NCBI RefSeq assembly: GCF_003585935.1
Contig: NZ_NRJG01000021.1
Location: 1 to 36,862, forward strand
Direction of reading: 5' to 3'
Source: Psittacicella hinzii
GTDB lineage: Bacteria > Pseudomonadota > Gammaproteobacteria > Enterobacterales > Psittacicellaceae
Length of the DNA stretch: 36,862 bases
The position numbers and the translations under genes were made by a program. Within the stretch, counting starts at the first letter, position 1, and every line of letters begins with the position of its first letter. The notes under the pieces are model-generated. The model had not been told where the DNA came from, did no database searches, and was given only the letters and a program-made list of their open reading frames with translations. Shown one piece after another: positions 27,387 through 36,842 of the stretch.

Positions 27387-30300
27387 ATGGCTCCTGTAAA
27401 AAAAGATATAAAATTCCTCGGAGAAACTTTTTCGTTCCCCGTTAAAGATACAGATTATGCAAAAGCGATAGCTGATCGTGCAGCTGATCGTATGCAAGCC
27501 TATTATCAATTAGTTTTAAAGAACTTCGTTAACCTAACACCAAGCTTATCCCTTAAAGATCGTGAAAACATAGAAAAGGGAACTTTTGCAGTGCCTTCAG
27601 ATAAGAAGTCATTCTTTGCTGCGACTATTTCATATAACGCCATCAAAGAATTAATTATTCATGAAGATGACAACAAAAATCTTAAAAACGAAGTTGAACA
27701 GTTAAAACAAACTGCTGAAGCTGAACAAAAAGAACTTAATGTTCAACTTTTAGCTAAAGATAATAAAATTAGTCAACTTGACAGTAAAATCTCGAGCTTA
27801 ACAGAAACGATTAATCAGCTCGAAAATGATAAAAGCTTGCTCCAAGCTGATATCAATAAATCTACAGAAGCCTATCAAAGTCTAGAACACGACTTTAAAA
27901 ACACGCGTGATAATCTAGAAAAATCTTTAGCGCAAGCTAAAAACGATCTAGCCGAAGCTAAGAAACTTAGCCAAGCAGATCTTAAAGCTGCTAATGACAA
28001 AGCTGCTCAAGCTTTAGCTACTTTACGTGCTGATTTAGAAGCGCAGTTAAAAACTGCTGAACAAAAAGCAACTGAAGAACTAGCTAAAGTTAAAGAAGAA
28101 TTATCTATTGCTAATAGTAAACATCAAGCTTTAAACACTAAATACACTAATTTAGATAAAGAGTTTACGAGCTTAGAAACCAAACACCAAGCTTTAGAAA
28201 AACAACATCAACAAGCACAAGAGCAAGTAAAATCTTTACAAAATCAAAGCTCTATACTTAATGATGATTTAAGCGCAGCGCAACAACAAGTTAGTAAAAT
28301 CGAACAAGAGTTAGCAGCAACCACTGCTGACCGCGATAGCGTGGCACAAAAACTAACGCAAGCGCAAGAACAAGCGCAAGCTGCTGCCACCAAGCACGAA
28401 AAAACTCTTGCCGAGCTGAAAACTGAACACGAAAGCGCAGTAAATAAATTAAAAGAACAGCAAGAACAAGCTCTAGCTAAACTCAATGATGAGAAAACGC
28501 AAGCTGTTAATAAGCTCGAACAAGAACTAAATACCAGTACACAACAATGTACAGATTTAGTTAAAGCTAAAGAGCAAGTTGAGTTTGATTTACAAGTTGC
28601 TAACGACAACTATGCTAAAGCGCAGGCCGAATGCAAAAGTTTAGAAGAACAACTAGATTACGCTAATACTGCTAGTGAAGAACAGCAAAAACAATTAGCA
28701 CAAGCGCAAGATGAACTAGTTCTGAAACAAGATGAACTTAAAGCTGCACAAGAACAAGTTGCAAATCTTGAAGAAGAATTAGCCCAAGCTAAAGAGAATC
28801 ATACTCTAGATCAACAAACTTTAGCTGATAAAGAGCAAGCTTTAGCGCAAGCTGAACAAAAACTAGCTAAAGTAACTGAACAATTAGCGCAAAGCCAAAA
28901 ACAAACGGCCGAACTTGAACGTAAATACACCCAAGTACAACAGGCTGAAAGTGATTTAGCAAAACAACTTGAGGCCGCACAAGAGCAAGCTCAAGAACTA
29001 ACTGTAGAATTAGCAGAAATTACAGCCCAGTTAGATCAAGCGCAACAAAAAGTAACGCAAACGCAACAAGAGCTTACACAAGCCAAAGAACAAGCAGCAC
29101 AAGATCTAGCTAAAGCTCAAGAAGAACATGCTGCTGAACTAGCTAAATTAGCTAGTCAACATGAACTTGAAGTGGCGCAAGTAGATCGTAACTATACTCA
29201 TGAGTTACAAAGAGTAGCAAGTAAAGAACTTGAACTAACGCAATCGCTAGAGAAAAGCCAAGCTTTATGCTTAGAACTAACAGAACAACGCGAAGCAAGT
29301 CAAGAGCAAGTGGCTTTACTACAAAGTCAACTTGCAGCTCTACGCACCGAACTTGAAACTCAAGTTGCTAATTTAGAAGCTCAAGCTAAACAACAAGCTG
29401 AACAAGCTGATTACGCTTTATTAGCTTGTAAAGAAGCACACGCAAGTGCACTAGAAAACTTACAAGTTACAGCAGCTAAACAAGCTGAGGATCTAGAACA
29501 AGCTCTAGCCTCAGTGCAACAGCAAGTACTAGAACAAAGCGAACTTGCAAGCGCAGCCCAAGATGAATTAGTACAAGCCCAAGAGCAAGTAACTACTTTA
29601 TTACAAGCAAAAGAAGATGTAGAGTTTGCGTTACAAGTTGCTGAAGATAAAGTTCAAGTACAAGCTAAAGAGTTAGAGCAAGCACAAGAACAATTATTTG
29701 TAATTGCAAAACTTGAAGCTGCACAACAAGCAAGTACCGAACAAGTAAACTCTTTACTGCAAGCTAAAGAGGCACTAGAATTAGACTTAGTTGCAGCCCA
29801 AGAGCAAGTTAGCAGCACGCAACAAGAATTAAGTGCTAAGCAAGAAGAACTTGCCCAAGCACAAGAGCAAATTAGCCAACAGCAAGCTAAAGGACAAGAG
29901 TTAGTTGCCGCGCAAGAGCAAGTAAACAACTTATTACAAGCTAAAGAAAGCTTAGAATTAGATTTACTTGCAAGTCAAGAACAAGCAACTAAACTTGAAC
30001 AAGATTTAAGCGCTAAACAAAGTGAACTTGAGCAAACGCTTGCTAAACTAAGCTCGCTTGAACAAGAATTAACGCAAGCGCAAGAGCAAGTTACAACTCT
30101 ATTACAAGATAAACAAAATCTTGAATTAGATTTAACTGCGGCGAAAGAACAAGCTCAAGCTTTAGAACAACAAGTTGCTAATAGCCAAACAGAATTAGCT
30201 AACTTACAAACAGTAGCTACAGATTTAGTTGCTGCTCAAGAGCAAGTAACAACTCTACTTAAAGCTAAAGAGCAAGGTGAGTTTGATTTACAAGTTGCCC

Positions 30301-32852
30301 AAGATAACCTAAGCAAAGAACAAGCACAGGTTAGCGAGTTAAACTCTAAACTTAGCCAAGCACAAGACGAATTAACGCAAATACAGCAAGCTTTAGAGCA
30401 AGCTAATAAGCAACTATCCCAAGCTCAAGGTGAGTTAACGCAAAGTCAAACTGCTCTGTCACAAACGCAAGAGCAGCTCTCACAAACTCAAAGTGAGCTG
30501 ACCCAAGCACAAGATGAACTTACGCAGCAACATACTTTAGTTGAGCAATTACATTTAGAACTTGATGAAGTACAAGCGAGTGCAGAACAAACTGAACTTG
30601 CCCATGCTGTACATATTGCTGAATTAGATACAGCTTTACAACAAGCTATGTCACAAAACGAGCAAGCTACTCAAGTGCAAGCTCAACTGGTAGCTCAAGA
30701 TTATGTATCGCTTGAACAAGGTGAACGCTATGGTGAATTAGTTGAAGCACACCAACTTTTAGCTTTAGAGTTAAACAACAGTTTACAAGCCCTAGAGCAT
30801 AAACAAGCTGAAACTGCAGTAATGATGAATTTCATGCAAAAATTACAACAAAAACAGCATGAAATGTCATTAGCGCAACATGAACTAAAACAGCAGCAAA
30901 GTTCTTACAAAGAACAATGTGCTAAAGAGTTCGAGAAAGAGCGTCAACAGTTACAACAAAAAGTAACTCATGCTAACCAAGTTAACTCTGATTTACAAGT
31001 TAAGTTAGAGAATGTACAAAAAGAGTTACGTCAACAACGCTCATTACAACAAAAAGCTCAAACTGCCGAGCAAGAAGCACAACAAACTTTAGTGAAACTT
31101 GAAGGTGATTTTGCTACACTTGAAGCGGCACATGCTGCGTTAATGGTGAAACACCAAGCTCTAGAATTACAAGTGCAAGAACAAGCTGCTCTACAAGCAC
31201 AAGAGCAAAGCCAAGCACAAAACCAAGAGCAATTAGCAGCGCAACAAGCTTTAACTGCGCAAACGCAAGAACAAGCTACGCGCATTAATACCCTTGAACA
31301 AGAACTAGCTACAAGCAATGCCCAAGTTACAACTTATGCAACGCAGGTAGCAAGCTTAGAGCAAGAACTTGCATCTGCACAAGCTGCTCTAACTGATAAG
31401 CAAGAGCAATTAACTTTAGTGCAAAACCAATTAAGCCAAGCCCAAGAAGCTACAGCTAATACTGATAGCCAAGCTTTAAGTCAAGCGCAAGCTAAAGTAA
31501 GCGAGTTAGAACAAGCTTTAGCGGCAAGCCAACAACAATTACAAACTCTTGCAGACAATGCGGAAAAACAACTAACCTCTCTTGCTGCGCAGCAACAAGC
31601 ACAACAAGATAGTGCAGTTAATGCCTTAGCGCAAGAATTAGCCCAAAGTCAACAAGAGTTACAACTTGCCCAACAAACTATTGCTCAACTAACATCGCAA
31701 ATGCCAACATCTATTGCACCAACTAATCCAGATCAAGCTTATCAAAATCTTGAACAAGAGTTTATTGCTTACCGTAAGCAAGCAAGCTTTAATCAAGAAA
31801 CCGTACGCAGCGAAAATACCCACTTAAAACAAAAACTTGAACGTAATCAACAAGTTTTAGTGGATATTCGTGGACGCTACGAAGCACAAATTAAAGAGTT
31901 AAAAGCTAAACTACAACAAGCACAAGAAGGCAACACTTTAGTTCCTCGACCTGCAGCACAAGCTGAAGTAAATAATAAACTTGCTGGTCAAGAGAATAAA
32001 ACTAATGAGGCTAGCCAACAGCGTATTCTTGAGCTTACTTTAGCTAATCAACAGCTAGAAGAACTAGTGACTGACTTAAAAGCACAACTGGTTAAACAAG
32101 GCCAAGTTGCTGATGATCAAGCGCAGAAAAATAATAGTCAACTAGCAGCACAGTTAGAAATTGCTCAACAACAAGTACAAACGTTAATGGCACAACAGCA
32201 AGCGCTACAAACGCAAGTGCATAACTTAACGATTGATAAAGAGCAACTTACTAACCAATTAGCTGAATTAAGTGAAGAGTTTACGCAACAACAGCAAGCT
32301 CAAGATGCTGAATTTGCTGAAGTTGTAGAACACGAACAAGCTCTAAACGCAACCATTGCGCGTTTAGAACAAGAGCTAGCACAAGCTAAAGCAGAACTTG
32401 CAGCACACCAAGGACAAAATCCTGAACAAGCAAGTGAAGGTAAACCAACCCAAGAAGCTAGCAACCAAGCTAACGCTAGTACCCAAGCGAATGCAAGTGC
32501 GCAAAATACAGAAGAAAACACAGTAACCGATAAGGAAAGTGCAAGTCAAACTTCGCAAAGCGTAAGTAGCACTAGAGTTGATACTTTACCTGCGGTTAAT
32601 AAACCTAACCTAACGATAGTTTTCTCTGATAATCCAGAAACTATGCGTCGTCAAGAAAACGTTTTAGATATTCTGGCACGTGAAAAACATCGCTTTAACA
32701 GTGTACTCGTTGGTCTAAACGAATTAATTAAGGAATTGCAACAAAAAGCTAAAAACGAGATCCGTAAAGACGACAACCGTAGTCGCCAACGTCTTGAACA
32801 GCTACAAAAGCAATTTCAAAAATTAAAAGAACGTGTAGCTAACTCTAAATAA
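27387..32852 (+). CDS. Giant protein: ZapA-like domain fused to a ~1600-residue coiled coil
   Basis: 1821 aa in one open frame. Residues about 5-95 resemble ZapA, the FtsZ-ring-associated protein: DIKFLGETFSFPV aligns with E. coli DIQIFGRSLRV, AIADRAADRMQAYY with ALNQAADDLNQRL, and SFFAATISYNAIKEL with LVFIAALNISYELAQ. About 25 extra residues lie between the helices. From about 95 to 1700 the sequence is almost pure Gln/Ala/Glu/Leu coiled coil with few helix breakers. Imperfect copies of EQVTTLLQAKE-LELDL occur near residues 390, 731, 783, 841, 898 and 949. A Ser/Thr/Asn-rich linker (about 1690-1740) precedes a distinct C-terminal segment (about 1745-1821) with TIVFSDNPETMRRQENVLDI and a basic helix. 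There is no signal peptide or membrane segment, so it is cytoplasmic. I infer a long filamentous Z-ring-associated protein. An unrelated coiled-coil protein with chance N-terminal similarity is possible. No ribosome site is visible. Confidence 0.6.
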   Translation: MAPVKKDIKFLGETFSFPVKDTDYAKAIADRAADRMQAYYQLVLKNFVNLTPSLSLKDRENIEKGTFAVPSDKKSFFAATISYNAIKELIIHEDDNKNLKNEVEQLKQTAEAEQKELNVQLLAKDNKISQLDSKISSLTETINQLENDKSLLQADINKSTEAYQSLEHDFKNTRDNLEKSLAQAKNDLAEAKKLSQADLKAANDKAAQALATLRADLEAQLKTAEQKATEELAKVKEELSIANSKHQALNTKYTNLDKEFTSLETKHQALEKQHQQAQEQVKSLQNQSSILNDDLSAAQQQVSKIEQELAATTADRDSVAQKLTQAQEQAQAAATKHEKTLAELKTEHESAVNKLKEQQEQALAKLNDEKTQAVNKLEQELNTSTQQCTDLVKAKEQVEFDLQVANDNYAKAQAECKSLEEQLDYANTASEEQQKQLAQAQDELVLKQDELKAAQEQVANLEEELAQAKENHTLDQQTLADKEQALAQAEQKLAKVTEQLAQSQKQTAELERKYTQVQQAESDLAKQLEAAQEQAQELTVELAEITAQLDQAQQKVTQTQQELTQAKEQAAQDLAKAQEEHAAELAKLASQHELEVAQVDRNYTHELQRVASKELELTQSLEKSQALCLELTEQREASQEQVALLQSQLAALRTELETQVANLEAQAKQQAEQADYALLACKEAHASALENLQVTAAKQAEDLEQALASVQQQVLEQSELASAAQDELVQAQEQVTTLLQAKEDVEFALQVAEDKVQVQAKELEQAQEQLFVIAKLEAAQQASTEQVNSLLQAKEALELDLVAAQEQVSSTQQELSAKQEELAQAQEQISQQQAKGQELVAAQEQVNNLLQAKESLELDLLASQEQATKLEQDLSAKQSELEQTLAKLSSLEQELTQAQEQVTTLLQDKQNLELDLTAAKEQAQALEQQVANSQTELANLQTVATDLVAAQEQVTTLLKAKEQGEFDLQVAQDNLSKEQAQVSELNSKLSQAQDELTQIQQALEQANKQLSQAQGELTQSQTALSQTQEQLSQTQSELTQAQDELTQQHTLVEQLHLELDEVQASAEQTELAHAVHIAELDTALQQAMSQNEQATQVQAQLVAQDYVSLEQGERYGELVEAHQLLALELNNSLQALEHKQAETAVMMNFMQKLQQKQHEMSLAQHELKQQQSSYKEQCAKEFEKERQQLQQKVTHANQVNSDLQVKLENVQKELRQQRSLQQKAQTAEQEAQQTLVKLEGDFATLEAAHAALMVKHQALELQVQEQAALQAQEQSQAQNQEQLAAQQALTAQTQEQATRINTLEQELATSNAQVTTYATQVASLEQELASAQAALTDKQEQLTLVQNQLSQAQEATANTDSQALSQAQAKVSELEQALAASQQQLQTLADNAEKQLTSLAAQQQAQQDSAVNALAQELAQSQQELQLAQQTIAQLTSQMPTSIAPTNPDQAYQNLEQEFIAYRKQASFNQETVRSENTHLKQKLERNQQVLVDIRGRYEAQIKELKAKLQQAQEGNTLVPRPAAQAEVNNKLAGQENKTNEASQQRILELTLANQQLEELVTDLKAQLVKQGQVADDQAQKNNSQLAAQLEIAQQQVQTLMAQQQALQTQVHNLTIDKEQLTNQLAELSEEFTQQQQAQDAEFAEVVEHEQALNATIARLEQELAQAKAELAAHQGQNPEQASEGKPTQEASNQANASTQANASAQNTEENTVTDKESASQTSQSVSSTRVDTLPAVNKPNLTIVFSDNPETMRRQENVLDILAREKHRFNSVLVGLNELIKELQQKAKNEIRKDDNRSRQRLEQLQKQFQKLKERVANSK

Positions 32853-32855
32853 TGT

Positions 32856-32886
32856 TTTAGCCCTAGGGATACTCCCTAGGGCTAAA
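32856..32886 (+). terminator. Terminator hairpin of the ZapA-like gene
   Basis: A perfect 13-bp stem TTTAGCCCTAGGG / CCCTAGGGCTAAA with a 5-nt loop, 3 nt past the stop. The tail CTTATTTATT is only moderately T-rich. Confidence 0.8.
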
Positions 32887-33115
32887 CTTATTTATTACTT
32901 GTACTTCAAACTAGTGCAAATACAAATCAAATAGTCTGTTCAAGTCATTACTCTGTAAGAGCGAACAAGAACCAGAATAAGGGCAGTAAGAACTTAAGCT
33001 CAAATACTCCTAAAAACTCAATTAATTTACTGACAAGAACAACTATCAACCTTAGCAATTTAAAAATAATTTTGTAATTAGTTTATCTGCCAAATTTTGT
33101 TAAAATGATAGCTAA

Positions 33116-33153
33116 GCTAACAAATCATGATAGTTTTAGAAAATTTTGTTAGC
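33116..33153. other. Hairpin GCTAACAAA / TTTGTTAGC
   Basis: Perfect 9-bp arms with a 20-nt loop in the gene-free region. No T-tail and no known element recognised. Confidence 0.4.
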
Positions 33154-33450
33154 CATAAACTCAAAATTAAATTACTTTTTCTGCAAATTTTAAAATAAAT
33201 TTAACATTTATTGTTTTTAACTTGTTCCCCCTTACATTAAGGCATATTTGGGCATAATGAGCCGATTATAACTGTAGTAGCACAACTTTTTCTTACAGCT
33301 AATCCATATACATTTATTCATGTTAATTTTTGAGTATATGCGTAAAGATGACGTATTTTACAATAATCTAAGCTCTTTAAGCACCGGAATATCTCTATCT
33401 AAATCAACAAACCTCAAACTAACATTTTCCCCCTTTAAGCAGGACACGCA

Positions 33451-33610
33451 ATTAAGTACTTTTTAGGGCAATGTTATAATAATGTTGACACGGAAATAGA
33501 GTACTTCATCCCTCTTAGCGTCACTTTCAATCTCACAATATGGATTGCTGTGAGCTTAATAAGTCATATCTCTTAAAACCCTAATTTAAGACTAAGTTCA
33601 TCACGCTAAG
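33451..33610 (+). ncRNA. Candidate small RNA with its own promoter
   Basis: TTAAGT and TATAAT separated by 17 bp (33451-33479) could start a plus-strand transcript. About 35 nt later an outer stem CTTAGCGT (33514-33521) / ACGCTAAG (33603-33610) encloses a perfect inner stem CTCACA (33532-33537) / TGTGAG (33549-33554). The 3' side continues AATTATTTTCC. No known RNA family is recognised. Confidence 0.3.
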
Positions 33611-34100
33611 AATTATTTTCCTACCTAGTTATCTCTTATTATTTACAAATATACTTATATAGTTTAGAGCTTGAGCACTTAAAAACTTATAAGCTCAAAC
33701 AAACGCAAGTATTTCCCAACAAGTAATTAAGAGCATTACTATTAATCTCATCAAGAGTGCAATCTTATAAAATAAAAAACTACAGCTTGCAGAGCTCAAG
33801 CAATAGCATATTTTAGGAAAGCCGCAAAGCCTTAGTTATTTTTCGGACAAACATCTTTTTCCTGAGTTTAATATTTTTGTAAAGCAATAATCTAAGACTA
33901 ATTTGTTTTAATTAGCAAACTATCTTAACTTAACCTAACTTAAGCTCTCTCGTATTACTTTTTTGGAACGTTTATTTTGGCGCTGTGTTTGCTCGATTTG
34001 TTGTACCTCTTCTTTCAAAAGTAAGTGGTATATTTATCCAGAGTAGGCAAGATAACAAGTTATAGCTTTTACTACAATACAGCAAGGCAAATCTTTGGCT

Positions 34101-34194
34101 GCTGTTTTGCAGTTGTTCAGTAGCAGTTTTGAAACAATTTTGAAACAGTTTTATAGCTGTTGGTAACAGTTTGCTTAGCTGTTTTATGCAACTA
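34101..34194. repeat. Phased CAGTTTT/GCTGTT word array
   Basis: Words related to CAGTTTT or its near-complement GCTGTTT begin at 34124, 34135, 34146, 34156, 34167, 34178 and 34188 (10-11-bp steps, mean 10.7), with looser copies at 34101 and 34110. Any reading frame across it merely translates the repeat. Confidence 0.55.
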
Positions 34195-35128
34195 TTTTGT
34201 ACAAAACTCTTCTTCAAGATCATGTAAAGTTGTATGAAAAAATAGTAATCCACTTTATTGTTTTGAAGCTACCATATCTATAGACTATCTTATCTAGAGA
34301 TTACCTTACACCTGAGATCTCTTATACCAAAGATCAAAGGATTCTCTTACTTTAATAAGTTACTCATTATTACCTTTCAAGTAAATAGTAAACTTATCAT
34401 TTCTGACAAAATAAGCCCTAAAGTAACAGAAGTATAAAAATTATTCTGATATTGCTTACAAATACCTAAAAAAGGTTTACAATGGATATATAGGCATAAA
34501 AGTAGTTAGATGGATTTAGCGATTTTTGTTACGCAACAAACAACAAGTTTTAGCAACCAAAGTAGCTTCCAACTAATAGGATAACTATGGTGTACCAAGG
34601 AACTAACATCTAGTTCTCCATCACCATTATCATCCTTAAATTACTTACTTTTGTACCTAAACCTTTTATATTCAAGGTTGTATCAAATAAACCTTTTATC
34701 TTTTTATTAAACTCTATAGTTATCACCTTAAGTTAAACTTGTAAACCTCTTTACCAGCATAGCTTAGTTGATTAACTGCCTCTGATCTATACTACCAATT
34801 TTTAATACTCAAAACCAAATCTTTGGTAATCACTTCTTCTTTCTTATTCATTTGTCCACACTTAAACTATATAGGTCTATCCTATTTTCTCTAAGATTAG
34901 CGTAACTCTTACTTAAAAATTCCTAGTATTACTTCATACAGTGTCAATGAGGCATGTTCCTCAAAGAGATCCCATCTCTTAAACATTAATACCTTTACCC
35001 TATAGTCAATATTACCTTGTAACTTAAGCCATCATTGAAAACTGCAAGTTAAGTTTTTGATTATGTTCAATGCTAATAAATAGTTGCCCAATTAGTTTTC
35101 GCATGAATATCCACTAATACAGGTCACT

Positions 35129-35147
35129 ATTAACTAGTAGTTAATAA
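35129..35147. promoter_or_regulatory. Palindrome upstream of the bioG-like gene
   Basis: Perfect 8-bp arms TATTAACT / AGTTAATA around a 3-nt centre, about 140 bp upstream of the candidate -35. It may be an operator. Confidence 0.35.
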
Positions 35148-35288
35148 TTCATGAACTTTGCAGTCGTAAGTGCTCTTCTTTGCGGTTAAGTTTTTCCTAA
35201 CTGCGGTAATATTCATAAATTAGGGTAATAACTTGTTTAATGTTTACTTGTTTATCCAGTTATTAACCTTGAATTCACTTCTAAGTAG

Positions 35289-35317
35289 TTAAGATATATT
35301 GATGGTTGTGATATACT
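35289..35317 (+). promoter_or_regulatory. Candidate promoter of the bioG-like/yfaE pair
   Basis: TTAAGA (35289-35294) and TATACT (35312-35317) are separated by 17 bp and lie 70 bp before the ATG at 35387. Confidence 0.45.
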
Positions 35318-35386
35318 TGCTCGTGCTAGTGTCATCTACAACAAGGCAATCTTACTGCTTAGAATTACTATCCCAAGTAAGATTTT

Positions 35387-36373
35387 ATGTTGAAAATACG
35401 AACGCAAACTTACGCTCTAACTGCCAAATTTGCTCAAGTAGCAAATGTCAATAAAGCAGTGAATATCGTATATTTCCATGGCTTTACCATGCATGATAAT
35501 AATTATGGCTTGGTTTTAACCATGTATAAAGCCGGATTAATCGACTTTATTCCAGGATCGAGTGAAGAGCAAATGTTTGCTGCTAAATTAGATAATCAAT
35601 TTGCCACTGATTTAGTCGATACAGAAAGCTTACATAAAGTTGACGCTAAAATAGCGACACTTGCTCAACAAGCTCCGGTAAATAAACCGACTTTTGATGA
35701 ACAAGGTAATCCCAATTATGGTATTTTAGTCACTGTAAGTTTTGATTACACTACCGATGCTGGGTGCAGTTTAGAGACGTTTTTAAAACAACTGGCTCAA
35801 ATTCTTGGTCAAAGAAAGAGTGTTTTATTTGCCTATAGCTACGGTATTTTAATTGCTCAATTCGTGCTTGATAAATTCAGTAATTTCCCTGAAGAAAAAA
35901 TTCTTGCATTCCACCGCATAGTGGCAGCCTACGGACTAAACGGTAGTCTCTTGCCATATGACGACCAATATTCAATTAATCCAGAACAAGCCATTCAAAC
36001 AGCCGTAAACTGGAGCTGCAAAGCTATCTCGGCTTTTGCGATGAATATGGGAATGCCGCAAGAACAAATTGCGTTAATTCGTAAACGTGCTAAAAATGTA
36101 GATGACGAAGTATTTAAAGCTCAAAAACAAACACTAGTTGAGCTCTACGCGGTTAGTCAATATTATAGAGAATTGTTAGATAAACAAATCCTCTTAAACA
36201 AATGGCGCTCATTCCAAGCTGCTACAGACGATAAAATTTTCCCTGTAGAGAATCTACTAAAACTCGGACGAACCTATAAGTTACAAGTACGTACCGTACG
36301 GGGAGAACACTACTTATCTCCTGCTGATTTAGTAGATATTATCAGCGCATCTACTTGTTATGAAGAAATTTAA
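35387..36373 (+). CDS. bioG: BioG-like alpha/beta hydrolase (DUF452), putative pimeloyl-ACP methyl ester esterase
   Basis: Likely carboxylesterase of the BioG type, which in other bacteria removes the methyl ester from pimeloyl-ACP methyl ester to end the early biotin pathway. Visible elements are the first strand NIVYFHGF, the nucleophile elbow VLFAYSYG with Ser151, the acid in ATDDKIFPVENLLKLG (Asp281 or Asp282) and the His in RGEHYLSP (His308). In BioG proteins the elbow is typically AWSMG and the acid motif DKIFP, and the middle AAYGLNGSLLPYDDQYSINP matches the family's NGTPYPVDDQYGI-like stretch. At 328 aa it is longer than usual (about 215), with the extra sequence mainly between strand 1 and the nucleophile (about 30-130). 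No other biotin gene is in the window, so the substrate is inferred. It overlaps yfaE by 14 nt. Confidence 0.65.
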   Translation: MLKIRTQTYALTAKFAQVANVNKAVNIVYFHGFTMHDNNYGLVLTMYKAGLIDFIPGSSEEQMFAAKLDNQFATDLVDTESLHKVDAKIATLAQQAPVNKPTFDEQGNPNYGILVTVSFDYTTDAGCSLETFLKQLAQILGQRKSVLFAYSYGILIAQFVLDKFSNFPEEKILAFHRIVAAYGLNGSLLPYDDQYSINPEQAIQTAVNWSCKAISAFAMNMGMPQEQIALIRKRAKNVDDEVFKAQKQTLVELYAVSQYYRELLDKQILLNKWRSFQAATDDKIFPVENLLKLGRTYKLQVRTVRGEHYLSPADLVDIISASTCYEEI

Positions 36374-36617
36374 AATTACTCTTTCTTTATCAGGCATTAG
36401 TTTCGATTACGATAATAGTATTCCTCTTTTAACAGCTATCGAACAACAAGGTATCAAACCAGAATATGGTTGCCGAGAAGGTTACTGTGGTTCGTGCCGT
36501 ACAGTAGTAGCTACTGGTAAATGGCACTATCCCTCACCTCCTCTGGGTTTTGTACGTCCAGGACAAATCCTCTTATGTTGTGCAGTAGTTGAATCTGATC
36601 TCATTTTAGAATTATAA
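36360..36617 (+). CDS. yfaE: 2Fe-2S ferredoxin YfaE (ribonucleotide reductase cofactor maintenance)
   Basis: Small plant-type [2Fe-2S] ferredoxin which, in E. coli, supplies electrons to regenerate the diferric-tyrosyl cofactor of the class I ribonucleotide reductase subunit NrdB. The cluster motif YGCREGYCGSCR provides Cys38, Cys43 and Cys46, with the fourth ligand Cys73 or Cys74 in GQILLCC. The whole protein (85 aa) aligns end to end with E. coli YfaE (VEYQCREGYCGSCRT, PLAFIQPGEILPCC). It overlaps the upstream esterase by 14 nt in another frame and has no ribosome site of its own, so it is probably translated by coupling. nrdA and nrdB are not adjacent, in contrast to the E. coli nrdAB-yfaE order. 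Confidence 0.92.
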   Translation: MKKFKITLSLSGISFDYDNSIPLLTAIEQQGIKPEYGCREGYCGSCRTVVATGKWHYPSPPLGFVRPGQILLCCAVVESDLILEL

Positions 36618-36842
36618 GATTAGCTCTATTAAATGCTTTGAGTGAAGCAAACTGCAGTTAAATACGTTATTAAAACAATTAAAACTATATCAACATTAAC
36701 TTCAGACCACCTCGCCCCATTACACAAAATCGAACTCATATGGGACAAAGTTGCTTCCTATCCTCGGTTTTTTAATAGATAAGCATATATCAATATCGCG
36801 CAAAAGCTTATAAATATATTTGCTTGATAAATAAGAAGATTT

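Larger units (their letters stand above)
32887..35386. other. 2.5-kb gene-free region
   Basis: The longest non-coding stretch in the window. I found no credible open frame, tRNA or recognisable 6S, tmRNA or RNase P RNA. In E. coli the 6S RNA gene follows zapA, so I looked for it specifically without success. The region contains a 9-bp-stem hairpin (33116-33153), a possible promoter plus structured RNA (33451-33610), a phased word array (34101-34194), a nested hairpin near 34589-34627 and a palindrome (35129-35147). It could hold unrecognised RNAs or a fully decayed gene. Confidence 0.5.

Noticed and set aside
28244..32558. Several Cys/Ser/Ala-rich minus-strand frames within the coiled-coil gene
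   Set aside because: They are complements of CAA/GCA/GAA codons in the coiled coil and have no family resemblance.
33972..34253. 93-codon minus-strand frame in the gene-free region
   Set aside because: It runs through the phased CAGTTTT/GCTGTT array and reads as its translation; no domain or start signal.
32887..35386. 6S RNA, tmRNA, RNase P RNA or tRNA
   Set aside because: No conserved 6S bubble, tmRNA tag, RNase P core or GTTCGANTC-type T-arm was recognisable by eye; a covariance-model search is still needed to exclude a diverged 6S.
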